The notes beneath the pieces were generated by a model. That model did not search any database and was not told the origin of the DNA. It saw only the letters and a program-made list of their open reading frames with translations. A DNA stretch of 26,843 nt. Origin: a virus. Below, in pieces: positions 13,128 through 18,876 of this stretch; the stretch's first letter is position 1; every line of letters starts with the position of its first letter. A program made the position numbers and the translations under genes. The DNA is taken from IMG/VR virus record IMGVR_UViG_3300022200_006040, positions 1 to 26,843 of that record. One strand, written 5' to 3'.

Positions 13128-14144
13128 ATGTTTTATTTGGAAAAGATTGAATTTTACATAACCAATGTTTGTAATTATAATTGCGACAATTGCAACCGAT
13201 TAAACAATTATAATTTTTCTGGACATCAAAAATGGGAAGACTATGCCGAGGTGTACAAGGCTTGGCGCAAACGAATAGATTTTGGGTTGATCGCTATTTT
13301 AGGTGGTGAACCATTGTTAAACCCGACATTACCAGACTGGATTACCGGATTACGGTCACTTTGGCCAAATGCACCCATACGGTTAGTAACTAATGGATCC
13401 AGACTAAAACACACACCCTGGCTTTATGACGCAATCAATAAAAATAAGATTGAACTATTGATTAACACACACAATCGCGGAACATTTGATAAAACTATGT
13501 CAGAAATATCTGAAATTTTATCAAAACCAATACAAATCAATCTGACTGAAAAATCAGATTCCTGGGTCAAAGAATACAATAGAATTAAGGATTCATCCTG
13601 GCCAGAATGTCAAACACATCTAGATTTTGAAAGTTTGCCAGAATGGATTCAGGATGAATGTACTAATTTCCATAAAATAGATCCCAAAACATTTTTTTAT
13701 AATTCCGGAATGGTACATCTTGTTGATGCTAACCAGGTTAATGTGTCACTGAAATATTCTGAAGATTTTATTACCGCTCCCTTATACTATAACAACGATA
13801 ATCACTTCAAAGTTTACAGTAGCGATCCAGAAGCCGCTCACGATGTTTGTATATCAAAAAACTGTCATCATTTTATTCGTGGAAAGTTGTACAAATGTCA
13901 CCATGTGGCGCTCCTACCGGAATTTTCTGAACAGTTTCATGTTGACATGACAGAAGAAGACACAGAATTGTTACATGCATATCAACCTGCGCAGTCAACC
14001 GATACAGATGAAGAACTGTCAATGTTTATAAACAATCTTGCACACAGTATTCCGCAATGTAAGCTATGTCCAGAAAAACTATTTCCAGTACGTGTTTTGG
14101 CATCAAATATTAAACCCAAGGTCTTAAAAAGACAAAAGGTTTAA
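13128..14144 (+). CDS. radical SAM protein, plus strand
   Basis: A 338-residue radical SAM enzyme. The cluster motif is C15-x3-C19-x2-C22 (CNYNCDNC), followed by ILGGEPLLNP (57-66) for SAM binding. The C-terminal third has a group of cysteines (CISKNCHH, YKCHHV, CKLCPE) that could bind auxiliary Fe-S clusters. Residues 150-160 contain YNRIKDSSWPE, shared with the divergently transcribed neighbour (12089-12847), so the two may recognise the same partner or substrate. No ribosome site; a late-type AATAAATA lies 7 bases upstream. Substrate unknown; peptide or sugar modification is typical for such phage enzymes. Confidence 0.85.
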   Translation: MFYLEKIEFYITNVCNYNCDNCNRLNNYNFSGHQKWEDYAEVYKAWRKRIDFGLIAILGGEPLLNPTLPDWITGLRSLWPNAPIRLVTNGSRLKHTPWLYDAINKNKIELLINTHNRGTFDKTMSEISEILSKPIQINLTEKSDSWVKEYNRIKDSSWPECQTHLDFESLPEWIQDECTNFHKIDPKTFFYNSGMVHLVDANQVNVSLKYSEDFITAPLYYNNDNHFKVYSSDPEAAHDVCISKNCHHFIRGKLYKCHHVALLPEFSEQFHVDMTEEDTELLHAYQPAQSTDTDEELSMFINNLAHSIPQCKLCPEKLFPVRVLASNIKPKVLKRQKV

Positions 14145-14201
14145 TATTTGATTTCTCGCTCCGACCAGGGTAAGTTTTGCGTCATTCCAAGACGTTAAAT
14201 T

Positions 14202-14286
14202 TGGTACCAGCACCCGGAGTCGAACCGGGACGCCCGAAGGCTCTGGATTTTAAGTCCAGTATGTCTACCAATTCCATCATGCTGGC
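14202..14286 (-). tRNA. tRNA-Leu (anticodon UAA)
   Basis: 85 bases with encoded CCA. Acceptor GCCAGCA/TGCTGGT, anticodon loop CTTAAAA (UAA, codon UUA), class II variable arm AGCCTTCGGGCGT. Confidence 0.95.
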
Positions 14287-14307
14287 AATTTCTTAAACAA
14301 TGTGTGT

Positions 14308-14335
14308 ATTATACACTATTTTTGCGCTGTGTCAA
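14308..14335 (-). promoter_or_regulatory. consensus sigma70 promoter for tRNA-Leu(UAA)
   Basis: Minus strand TTGACA (14335-14330), 16-bp spacer, TATAAT (14313-14308); perfect hexamers, 22 bases before the tRNA 5' end. Confidence 0.8.
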
Positions 14336-14354
14336 CTTATTTTTTAAACTTATT

Positions 14355-14429
14355 TGGTGCCCCCACCTGGACTCGAACCAGGAATATAGGTTTAGAAGAC
14401 CTAGGTTATATCCCTTTAACTATGGGGAC
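14355..14429 (-). tRNA. tRNA-Arg (anticodon UCU)
   Basis: 75 bases with encoded CCA. Acceptor GTCCCCA/TGGGGGC, D-stem GTTA/TAAC, anticodon loop CTTCTAA (UCU, codon AGA), T-arm CCTGG TTCGAGT CCAGG. Confidence 0.93.
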
Positions 14430-14438
14430 AATATTTGT

Positions 14439-14467
14439 ATTGTACGGTAGTTTTACGAAGGTGTCAA
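14439..14467 (-). promoter_or_regulatory. sigma70 promoter for tRNA-Arg
   Basis: Minus strand TTGACA (14467-14462), 17-bp spacer, TACAAT (14444-14439), 10 bases before the tRNA 5' end. Confidence 0.75.
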
Positions 14468-14468
14468 T

Positions 14469-14897
14469 CTAAAATTTTGCGTTTGAAAATTTCTGGGCCA
14501 GCTTTTTTTGTCTTTTGATATTAGGTGTATTGCCTGTGCCAGAATCTTGGTGTCTAAACAACCCATATATATCTAAATATCTGGGATCACGCCCGTGGAT
14601 TCGATAAAACACACTAACATCTTGTGTTAGATGTGCATGCCTTAGACCATCGATTGTGTTGCCTAGTGGGGCTTTGGAATTCATTGCAGAATCTCTGGAT
14701 CCATACAATGCTAGATTATTCATTTTTGTAGCAACAAAGTCTTTGAATTTTTCCGCAACAACTGAATCGTAGTCATTTACGTTGAATAGGTTTGATGTGC
14801 GAACAACCGTATCTGTATCTGCTTCATACAGAGTCCAAGTTACAGATTGAAATGATTCAATTAAACTTTCTAATTGATTGAATTCACGTAAGCGCAT
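14469..14897 (-). CDS. RelE/ParE-like protein
   Basis: A 142-residue protein. The C-terminal half, LRHAHLTQDVSVFYRIHGRDPRYLDIYGLFRHQD, resembles the core of RelE/YafQ-type toxins, which cut mRNA at the ribosome; the catalytic residues cannot be confirmed by eye. No antitoxin gene is next to it; the neighbours are tRNA genes. The frame continues upstream into tRNA-Ser, so the start at 14897 (MRLREFNQ) is preferred. No Shine-Dalgarno; CATAAATA ends 4 bases before the ATG, suggesting a leaderless late mRNA. It may be a co-opted host-takeover nuclease. Confidence 0.6.
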   Translation of the reverse strand: MRLREFNQLESLIESFQSVTWTLYEADTDTVVRTSNLFNVNDYDSVVAEKFKDFVATKMNNLALYGSRDSAMNSKAPLGNTIDGLRHAHLTQDVSVFYRIHGRDPRYLDIYGLFRHQDSGTGNTPNIKRQKKLAQKFSNAKF

Positions 14898-14901
14898 TGC
14901 G

Positions 14902-14909
14902 TATTTATG
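14902..14909 (-). promoter_or_regulatory. late-type box CATAAATA 4 nt from the start codon
   Basis: It lies between the CCA end of tRNA-Ser (14914) and the ATG at 14897. Box and ATG are separated by CGCA. Confidence 0.5.
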
Positions 14910-14913
14910 GTAA

Positions 14914-15003
14914 TGGAGGAAGAGGAGGGATTCGAACCCTCGGTACGCTTTCACGTACAACGGTTTTCAAGACCGACGCAATCAACCACTCTGCCACTCT
15001 TCC
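14914..15003 (-). tRNA. tRNA-Ser (anticodon UGA)
   Basis: 90 bases with encoded CCA. Acceptor GGAAGAG/CTCTTCC, anticodon loop CTTGAAA (UGA, codon UCA), long variable arm GTACGTGAAAGCGTAC. Its 5' half is part of the 60-bp direct repeat. Confidence 0.95.
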
Positions 15004-15018
15004 GTATAAATCTGGAGC
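14959..15018. repeat. 60-bp direct repeat, copy A
   Basis: It covers the 5' half of tRNA-Ser(UGA), the spacer GTATAAATC and the GCTCCA end of the preceding tRNA fragment. Copy B at 15745-15804 matches at 57 of 60 bases by my count. Confidence 0.85.
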
Positions 15019-15046
15019 AGAAACTCTACCATTGAGTTACTTCCGC
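15013..15046 (-). pseudogene. 5' half of a tRNA-Gly(GCC-type) gene fused to a CCA end
   Basis: The minus strand reads GCGGAAGTAACTCAATGG, TAGAGTTTCTGC, then TCCA directly. The acceptor 5' strand and D-arm match bacterial tRNA-Gly(GCC), but the anticodon loop, variable region and T-arm are missing. The join is at GCTCCA, a short sequence it shares with the intact tRNA-Gly(UCC), suggesting a recombination scar. Confidence 0.7.
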
Positions 15047-15072
15047 AATATCTTAGTTAACTCATGCTGCAC

Positions 15073-15100
15073 ATTATACAGGATTATTTGAAATTGTCAA
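15073..15100 (-). promoter_or_regulatory. consensus sigma70 promoter upstream of the tRNA-Gly fragment and tRNA-Ser
   Basis: Minus strand TTGACA (15100-15095), 16-bp spacer, TATAAT (15078-15073); perfect hexamers. It now transcribes the tRNA-Gly fragment and tRNA-Ser(UGA). Confidence 0.8.
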
Positions 15101-15107
15101 CGACTTT

Positions 15108-15731
15108 TTAGACTAAATGATAATTACGATATTTTTCAATGTACAATTTAGTAATATCGTTGTTTATGGAAATATTAAGTAAATCGGTAACTTGGGCTAG
15201 ATGCGTAAAAAACGAATCACTAAGCGGGTTGAACTGATCAATTACTAAGTCAGCTGAATATGATGCTAAACTATCTTCCCATTTTTTGTATTCATTTAAA
15301 CATAAACTAGCAGGCTGTCCGTTACTAAGTAGATCCCACTTTAGTCCTATCGCTAGGTTGATAAATTCGAGATCGGGAATGATTTTAATTATAGGACCAT
15401 TGCCGATAGTCTGTGTATAACATTCGATATTAAACCCATAATGTGCTACAAACGGAACATATTTATCTACTGTATTTAAATATTCAAACAATCCCCAATC
15501 TCTTGTCCTGCCGAATGATTCAGAACTTGGATCAGGGCCGTCGCATTTACAAATAGGTGGGTTGTGTATTTCATAAGTCCACCACGGATTTATGTGGTCG
15601 TGTGGAGGAACACTATCTAGTATTTTTTGGGGTAATGGCTCATTAAAATAAACCATCTCTGAAGAATACAGGCAATTTATTAAACTTTTGCCTCCTGCTC
15701 CGGCTATGTATGAAAAGTATACTGGAGTCAT
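15108..15731 (-). CDS. possible P-loop/sulfotransferase-like protein inserted in the tRNA array
   Basis: A 207-residue protein beginning MTPVYFSYIAGAGGKSLINC. The GAGGKS stretch directly after a hydrophobic strand is P-loop-like (GxxGKS), similar in position to the phosphosulfate-binding loop of sulfotransferases, but the rest is not diagnostic. It has a strong Shine-Dalgarno (AAGGAGATTAAGAATG). It lies between two copies of a 60-bp direct repeat, with a truncated tRNA-Ser directly upstream and a truncated tRNA-Gly downstream, so it appears to have arrived as a cassette. Function unknown. Confidence 0.6.
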   Translation of the reverse strand: MTPVYFSYIAGAGGKSLINCLYSSEMVYFNEPLPQKILDSVPPHDHINPWWTYEIHNPPICKCDGPDPSSESFGRTRDWGLFEYLNTVDKYVPFVAHYGFNIECYTQTIGNGPIIKIIPDLEFINLAIGLKWDLLSNGQPASLCLNEYKKWEDSLASYSADLVIDQFNPLSDSFFTHLAQVTDLLNISINNDITKLYIEKYRNYHLV

Positions 15732-15744
15732 TCTTAATCTCCTT

Positions 15745-15789
15745 AACAGTTTTTAAGACCGATGCAATCAACCACTCTGCCACTCTTCC
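15745..15789 (-). pseudogene. 5' half of tRNA-Ser, truncated
   Basis: Repeats the first 45 bases of tRNA-Ser(UGA) with three changes, one of which turns the anticodon-loop bases CTTGAAA into CTTAAAA. It then runs straight into the ribosome site of the 15108-15731 gene. Variable arm, T-arm and 3' acceptor are absent. Confidence 0.8.
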
Positions 15790-15804
15790 GTATAAATCTG
15801 GAGC
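15745..15804. repeat. 60-bp direct repeat, copy B
   Basis: Second copy of the 14959-15018 repeat, 786 bp apart in the same orientation. On this side it includes the real 3' GCTCCA of tRNA-Gly(UCC). Confidence 0.85.
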
Positions 15805-15872
15805 GGGATAAGGGAATCGAACCCTCGTCATTAGCTTGGAAGGCTAAGGTAATACCATTATACGAATCCCGC
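15799..15872 (-). tRNA. tRNA-Gly (anticodon UCC)
   Basis: 74 bases with encoded CCA. Acceptor GCGGGAT/TATCCCGC region, anticodon loop CTTCCAA (UCC, codon GGA), T-loop TTCGATT. Confidence 0.94.
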
Positions 15873-15878
15873 ATTAAT

Positions 15879-15954
<76 letters not shown>

Positions 15955-16059
15955 ATTTTAATAAGCACACTAGGCAAGGTCCTCCTATTCTGTATTCAGG
16001 ATACAATCCATCGTCTTTGAAGAACGACTGTCCTTAGGGACTAATGTGCTTATTAAAAT
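15955..16059 (-). ncRNA. structured RNA with 15-bp closing stem and tRNA-like internal arms
   Basis: A 15-base perfect inverted repeat (ATTTTAATAAGCACA at 16059-16045, with its complement at 15969-15955) closes a domain of 105 bases. Inside are GTCC-CTAA-GGAC, a 5-bp stem with a 7-base loop CTTCAAA (16027-16011), TGTAT-CCTGA-ATACA, and TAGG/CCTA. The plan is cloverleaf-like, but there is no D-loop GG or T-loop TTC, so it is not a canonical tRNA. It sits exactly between tRNA-Asn and a second structured RNA, and has no open frame. T4 encodes unexplained stable RNAs C and D in its tRNA cluster; this may be an analogue. Strand is inferred from the flanking tRNAs. Confidence 0.6.
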
Positions 16060-16060
16060 G

Positions 16061-16183
16061 GCCCGCCCTATCTCCACGCAGTTTAGCCTTAAAGGAACGA
16101 AGAGATTTGAATTCGTTCTATGCCGACGGGCAACATAGATATAGACTGAGAACTAGTAAAGCCTGTACGCTCAGTCTGCGTAG
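16061..16183 (-). ncRNA. second structured RNA, pseudoknot-capable
   Basis: Several long-range complements occur in this gene-free stretch: GCCCGTC (16131-16125) with GGCGGGC (16067-16061), and CTACGCAG (16183-16176) with CTGCGTGG (16081-16074). These two helices cross, so together they would make a pseudoknot. Local hairpins include GAACGAA/TTCGTTC (16118-16112 and 16101-16095) and ACTGAG/CTCAGT-type pairing around 16145-16175. It ends 14 bases from the CCA of tRNA-Ser(GCU). No protein frame and no known RNA family recognised. It would be co-transcribed with the tRNAs. Confidence 0.5.
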
Positions 16184-16197
16184 CAGTCAGTAAAAAT

Positions 16198-16287
16198 TGG
16201 CCGAGGGAGAGGGATTCGAACCCTCGATACGGTTACCCGTATACACACTTAGCAGGCGTGCGCCTTCAGCCTCTCGGCCATCCCTCG
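16198..16287 (-). tRNA. tRNA-Ser (anticodon GCU)
   Basis: 90 bases with encoded CCA. Acceptor CGAGGGA/TCCCTCG, anticodon loop CTGCTAA (GCU, codon AGC), long variable arm with TACGGGTAACCGTA. Confidence 0.94.
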
Positions 16288-16293
16288 ATATTG

Positions 16294-16367
16294 TCTCAGC
16301 GGTAGGATTCGAACCTACGACCCTCTGGTCCCAAACCAGATATTCTGCCAGACTGAACTACGCTGAG
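16294..16367 (-). tRNA. tRNA-Pro (anticodon UGG)
   Basis: 74 bases. Acceptor CTCAGCG/CGCTGAG, anticodon loop TTTGGGA (UGG, codon CCA), T-loop TTCGAAT. Unlike the other tRNAs here, the CCA is not encoded (CAA follows the discriminator), so host CCA addition is needed. Confidence 0.92.
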
Positions 16368-16372
16368 AATCT

Positions 16373-16446
16373 TGGCTGAGGGACCAGGACTCGAACCTGG
16401 ACTAACGGAGTCAAAGTCCGCTGATCTACCATTAATCTATCCCTCA
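16373..16446 (-). tRNA. tRNA-Gln (anticodon UUG)
   Basis: 74 bases with encoded CCA. Acceptor TGAGGGA/TCCCTCA, anticodon loop CTTTGAC (UUG, codon CAA), T-loop TTCGAGT. Confidence 0.94.
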
Positions 16447-16468
16447 ATGTTCTTATTTAACTTCGCAT

Positions 16469-16497
16469 ATTATAAGGTAAAAGTTTGTGCTTGTCAA
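16469..16497 (-). promoter_or_regulatory. consensus sigma70 promoter for the tRNA block Gln-Pro-Ser
   Basis: Minus strand TTGACA (16497-16492), 17-bp spacer, TATAAT (16474-16469), 22 bases before tRNA-Gln. The -35 overlaps the stop codon of the gene upstream. It probably also drives the two structured RNAs and tRNA-Asn/Gly. Confidence 0.8.
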
Positions 16498-16805
16498 GCC
16501 AACAAGCCGGAAGTTTTTCCTGAATAGTCTAGAAAAACAGGTCGTTGTCCACACATAATGTCAATAACAAATTGACGCATTTCGTAACTGATACGCCCTG
16601 TGCGCAACAGTTTCTTTGCAAACACTTCAACCATTTCTTTTAGAACAAATCCACGTTGGTTGTGAATCCACGTTGCGATTATCATGTGAACTGTTGTATA
16701 TGCAATATCGCAGCACATACCCAGTATAATTGAATCCTCTATCTCACAGTGAGTAGAAGCACGTAATTGTTCGCGGGTAATATATTCACATGCCATTCGC
16801 CGCAT
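16494..16805 (-). CDS. unknown protein between tRNA genes
   Basis: About 103 residues if started at ATG 16805 (MRRMACEYITREQ); ATG 16796 is the alternative. The frame runs further upstream into the tRNA gene, which is not coding. It holds several cysteines (CEY, THCEIED, GMCCDIA, DIMCG) in a mostly helical sequence. No Shine-Dalgarno; AATAAATA ends 4 bases before the ATG. No family recognised; a real late gene is likely because of the promoter box and intact frame. Confidence 0.55.
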   Translation of the reverse strand: MRRMACEYITREQLRASTHCEIEDSIILGMCCDIAYTTVHMIIATWIHNQRGFVLKEMVEVFAKKLLRTGRISYEMRQFVIDIMCGQRPVFLDYSGKTSGLLA

Positions 16806-16809
16806 GTAG

Positions 16810-16817
16810 TATTTATT
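16810..16817 (-). promoter_or_regulatory. late-type box AATAAATA 4 nt from the start codon
   Basis: Starts directly after the CCA end of tRNA-Ile (16818) and is separated from the ATG at 16805 by CTAC. Same arrangement as at 14902-14909 after tRNA-Ser. Confidence 0.5.
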
Positions 16818-16908
16818 TGGTACCCCCGCCCGGATTCGAACCAGGATCAGTCGATTATCTGTCGTTATGAGGTATAAGCTCACTGCTTTACCATTAAGCT
16901 ACAGGGGC
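16818..16908 (-). tRNA. tRNA-Ile (anticodon UAU) with an unusually long variable region
   Basis: 91 bases with encoded CCA. Acceptor GCCCCTG/CGGGGGT, D-arm GCTT...AAGC, anticodon arm GTGAG CTTATAC CTCAT (UAU, codon AUA), T-arm CCTGG TTCGAAT CCGGG. The variable region is 21 bases (AACGACAGATAATCGACTGAT), typical of class II tRNAs and not of tRNA-Ile, and can form a short CGA/TCG stem. Confidence 0.8.
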
Positions 16909-16939
16909 AATTTATTGCTTTTTGCTCTATTTTCTGCAA

Positions 16940-17716
16940 TTATAACTCGTTAAGATTATTAGAAAATTTTTTTAAAATTAGCGGAATTAAAAATTCTCTG
17001 GTCCATTGCAAATGTGCATCAGGGGTTGGATGCCCGTCGTTGGGTACTCTGCTATCAATAATGCCAGTGTAGTCTTCTAGCGGAAGAATATCGTCAAACG
17101 TTGATATTGCAGAGTTAATAATCGATATATCAATACCGTGGTTACTTAACTGCGTAGAATCATATGTTTTCCAAGGCATAAAAATATGTTTATATTGATT
17201 GCATTCTAAAAAAGATTTTAATGCAATAATCTTAAGCAAACTTTCATACTCTTGACCATATGCAGATACAATTTTTTTATAATCTAATGCTAACTTATCA
17301 AAAATGTTTTTTGGTGATGTAATTTCGTTAAAAATAGACAAATTACAAAAATAATCATTTAACTTTTGCATACTCATAAAATGATATTTTTCAACTTCGT
17401 TGCTAGTTTCTGTGATTACATCAGTTCTCCATAATTCCGGCCACATTACTATAACTAATGTGTTTTGATTAGTGATAGACGAGTTTGAGGTAATTTCATT
17501 AATAATACAATTAAATACGTTAGATGGACCACCGCCGCTTTGACTACAATCAAACACTTGATCGAATCCAGCAATATCTTTCAGGTAGTAAGGCCATGTG
17601 CAAATGTGTTCTTCAGAATTGTTCCACACATAACTACATCCAGCAACAAGCAGATTTGGCAAATCACTTTGTACCGTCTGTGTAAACACACTTTTTAATG
17701 ATCGTGTTTTGGCCAT
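16940..17716 (-). CDS. SGNH/GDSL-hydrolase-like protein
   Basis: A 258-residue protein. The block I-like LLVAGCSYVWN (22-32) has a serine in the GxS position, and the block V-like NDGHPTPDAH (about 225-234) supplies Asp and His. With GGGPSNVFN in between (block II-like glycine), this is an SGNH esterase pattern. Such phage enzymes may de-esterify host surface or capsule glycans, or act in the cell. It follows the 17716-18060 gene with a TAATG overlap. A distant relative in layout is the 25412-26107 protein. Substrate not known. Confidence 0.7.
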   Translation of the reverse strand: MAKTRSLKSVFTQTVQSDLPNLLVAGCSYVWNNSEEHICTWPYYLKDIAGFDQVFDCSQSGGGPSNVFNCIINEITSNSSITNQNTLVIVMWPELWRTDVITETSNEVEKYHFMSMQKLNDYFCNLSIFNEITSPKNIFDKLALDYKKIVSAYGQEYESLLKIIALKSFLECNQYKHIFMPWKTYDSTQLSNHGIDISIINSAISTFDDILPLEDYTGIIDSRVPNDGHPTPDAHLQWTREFLIPLILKKFSNNLNEL

Positions 17717-18060
17717 TACTTTTCTCTTCGTGCTTCTACTTCTTCTCCGCGAGTATAACGCACAGTATCATCGGGTGTCATAACACTAAACGAACGCTGG
17801 TACAATTTTTCCATAAGCGTTGTTCCTAAGTCAACCGCAATTTCTGCAATCTTGCTGCTTTTAGTAGGAAAGCGTGGATAGTTGATAAGTTCAATCATCA
17901 TACCTGCTTCTTCGCCACCTGTGTAAATGTAATCAAGCGGTGTTACAGTAACACACAATCCTTCTTCCCACACATATTTGCGGATGATCTTTTTAGCGTG
18001 TGTTATATCGCCAGCAATATAAATGCGAGCCCAATAAGTTTTACAACTTTGCTCTTTCAT
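17716..18060 (-). CDS. conserved phage protein, unknown function
   Basis: A 114-residue protein starting MKEQSCKTYWARIYIAGD. An alpha/beta pattern is suggested (ARIYIAG, AKKIIRKYVWEEGLCVTVTP, EEAGMMIELINYPRFP), with a charged, basic tail. It resembles small conserved proteins of marine T4-like phages. It lies 2 bases after the 18063-18386 gene and overlaps the SGNH gene. Likely early, in the operon from the promoter at 19333-19360. Confidence 0.7.
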   Translation of the reverse strand: MKEQSCKTYWARIYIAGDITHAKKIIRKYVWEEGLCVTVTPLDYIYTGGEEAGMMIELINYPRFPTKSSKIAEIAVDLGTTLMEKLYQRSFSVMTPDDTVRYTRGEEVEARREK

Positions 18061-18062
18061 AG

Positions 18063-18386
18063 TTACTTACGCTTGGGAATACGATAGATTACACCTTGCT
18101 CTGTTACAACCTTGGTATATCCACGTTCTTCGTAATCAGCTTCCAGCTCTGCCAGCAGTTCTGGATTCTGAACGCTGCCAACTGCCTTAAGTACAATAAA
18201 CTTCTGGCGGTAGTTTAGGTAGATCTTTCCGTAATAAGCCATTTCCAGCATCATCTTGACACGTTCGGCTTCTAATTTTTCTGAATCTGAATAGTGAGTA
18301 GATGCAACATAGCTACGCTGGCGTGCATCCACAACAGCCCACCATGAATTCTTTGCTTTACGACTTTCAAGTTCTACAGTTTGCAT
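18063..18386 (-). CDS. small basic phage protein
   Basis: A 107-residue protein (MQTVELESRKAKNSWWAVV...) with a Trp-rich N-terminus, a charged middle helix and a basic C-terminus (YRIPKRK). Strong Shine-Dalgarno (CAGGAGAAAATCCTATG). No family recognised; possibly nucleic-acid binding given its charge. It directly follows tRNA-Lys. Confidence 0.65.
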   Translation of the reverse strand: MQTVELESRKAKNSWWAVVDARQRSYVASTHYSDSEKLEAERVKMMLEMAYYGKIYLNYRQKFIVLKAVGSVQNPELLAELEADYEERGYTKVVTEQGVIYRIPKRK

Positions 18387-18408
18387 AGGATTTTCTCCTG
18401 AAATTAGT

Positions 18409-18484
18409 TGGTGGGCCCTGTGCGACTCGAACGCACGACCAAAAGATTAAAAGTCTTCTGCTCTACCAACTGAGCTAAGGGCCC
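18409..18484 (-). tRNA. tRNA-Lys (anticodon UUU)
   Basis: 76 bases with encoded CCA. Acceptor GGGCCCT/AGGGCCC, anticodon loop CTTTTAA (UUU), T-loop TTCGAGT. It lies inside a protein operon, away from the main tRNA block. Confidence 0.95.
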
Positions 18485-18491
18485 TGGTTTG

Positions 18492-18659
18492 TTAATTGTT
18501 GGTCTTGATTACACGTGGTTCGTTGAGCAACGTGCCAAAGCTCTGAAAGTATGACTTTGCTTCCATAGCATTGCGAGCTTCGTGTGTCATTACACGAGGT
18601 ACAGCGTTGTATGAACCAGACTTCACTGCGACCTTACACTCGTATACATAACTTGGCAT
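18492..18659 (-). CDS. small phage protein
   Basis: A 55-residue protein beginning MPSYVYECKVAVKSGSYNAV, with a predicted beta strand then helix (NAMEAKSYFQSFGTLLNEP). It has a good ribosome site (GGGAGCAAGAAATG). Its layout, short with one strand-helix unit ending near KTNN, resembles small Arc/dsRNA-binding-sized folds, but no family is recognised. It ends 8 bases before tRNA-Lys. Confidence 0.65.
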   Translation of the reverse strand: MPSYVYECKVAVKSGSYNAVPRVMTHEARNAMEAKSYFQSFGTLLNEPRVIKTNN

Positions 18660-18686
18660 TTCTTGCTCCCGGTTAAAAATTGTATT

Positions 18687-18866
18687 TTACGACAAAACTA
18701 CGCCGTCGTCAACCCCAGCAAAGGCTAAATCTTCATTAATTTCTGCCAAACGCTTTTCAATCTGTGCGTTGGATTCAGCATCCAATGACCCGCGAATCTC
18801 ACACAAATTGAAAGCTTCTTCGTATAATGATTCAATATACATCTGGGACTGATAATCTAAGCTCAT
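18687..18866 (-). CDS. small acidic helical protein
   Basis: A 59-residue acidic protein starting MSLDYQSQMYIESLYEEAF, nearly all helical. The start at 18866 has AAGGAGATCAAA immediately upstream; a longer frame to 18893 reads through that site. Part of the early-type operon below the 19333-19360 promoter. Function unknown. Confidence 0.7.
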   Translation of the reverse strand: MSLDYQSQMYIESLYEEAFNLCEIRGSLDAESNAQIEKRLAEINEDLAFAGVDDGVVLS

Positions 18867-18876
18867 TTTGATCTCC

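Noticed and set aside
14897-15091. Plus-strand frame GGRGGIRTLGTLSRTTVFK
   Set aside because: Antisense to tRNA-Ser(UGA) and the tRNA fragment; spurious translation of tRNA sequence.
15955-16059. Calling this RNA a selenocysteine or opal suppressor tRNA
   Set aside because: Only the anticodon-like arm fits. There is no T-loop, no D-loop GG and no CCA end, and several genes here end in TGA, so a functional UGA-reading tRNA is not supported.
16120-16160. Plus-strand ATAGATATAGACTG resembling the group I intron S element
   Set aside because: No matching P, Q and R elements and no interrupted exon; the flanking tRNAs are complete. The pairing found is better explained by the minus-strand structured RNA.
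16197-16379. Plus-strand frame of 60 codons with EGFEPSI and VGFEPTTL motifs
   Set aside because: It is antisense to tRNA-Ser and tRNA-Pro; these motifs are the well-known spurious translations of tRNA T-arms.
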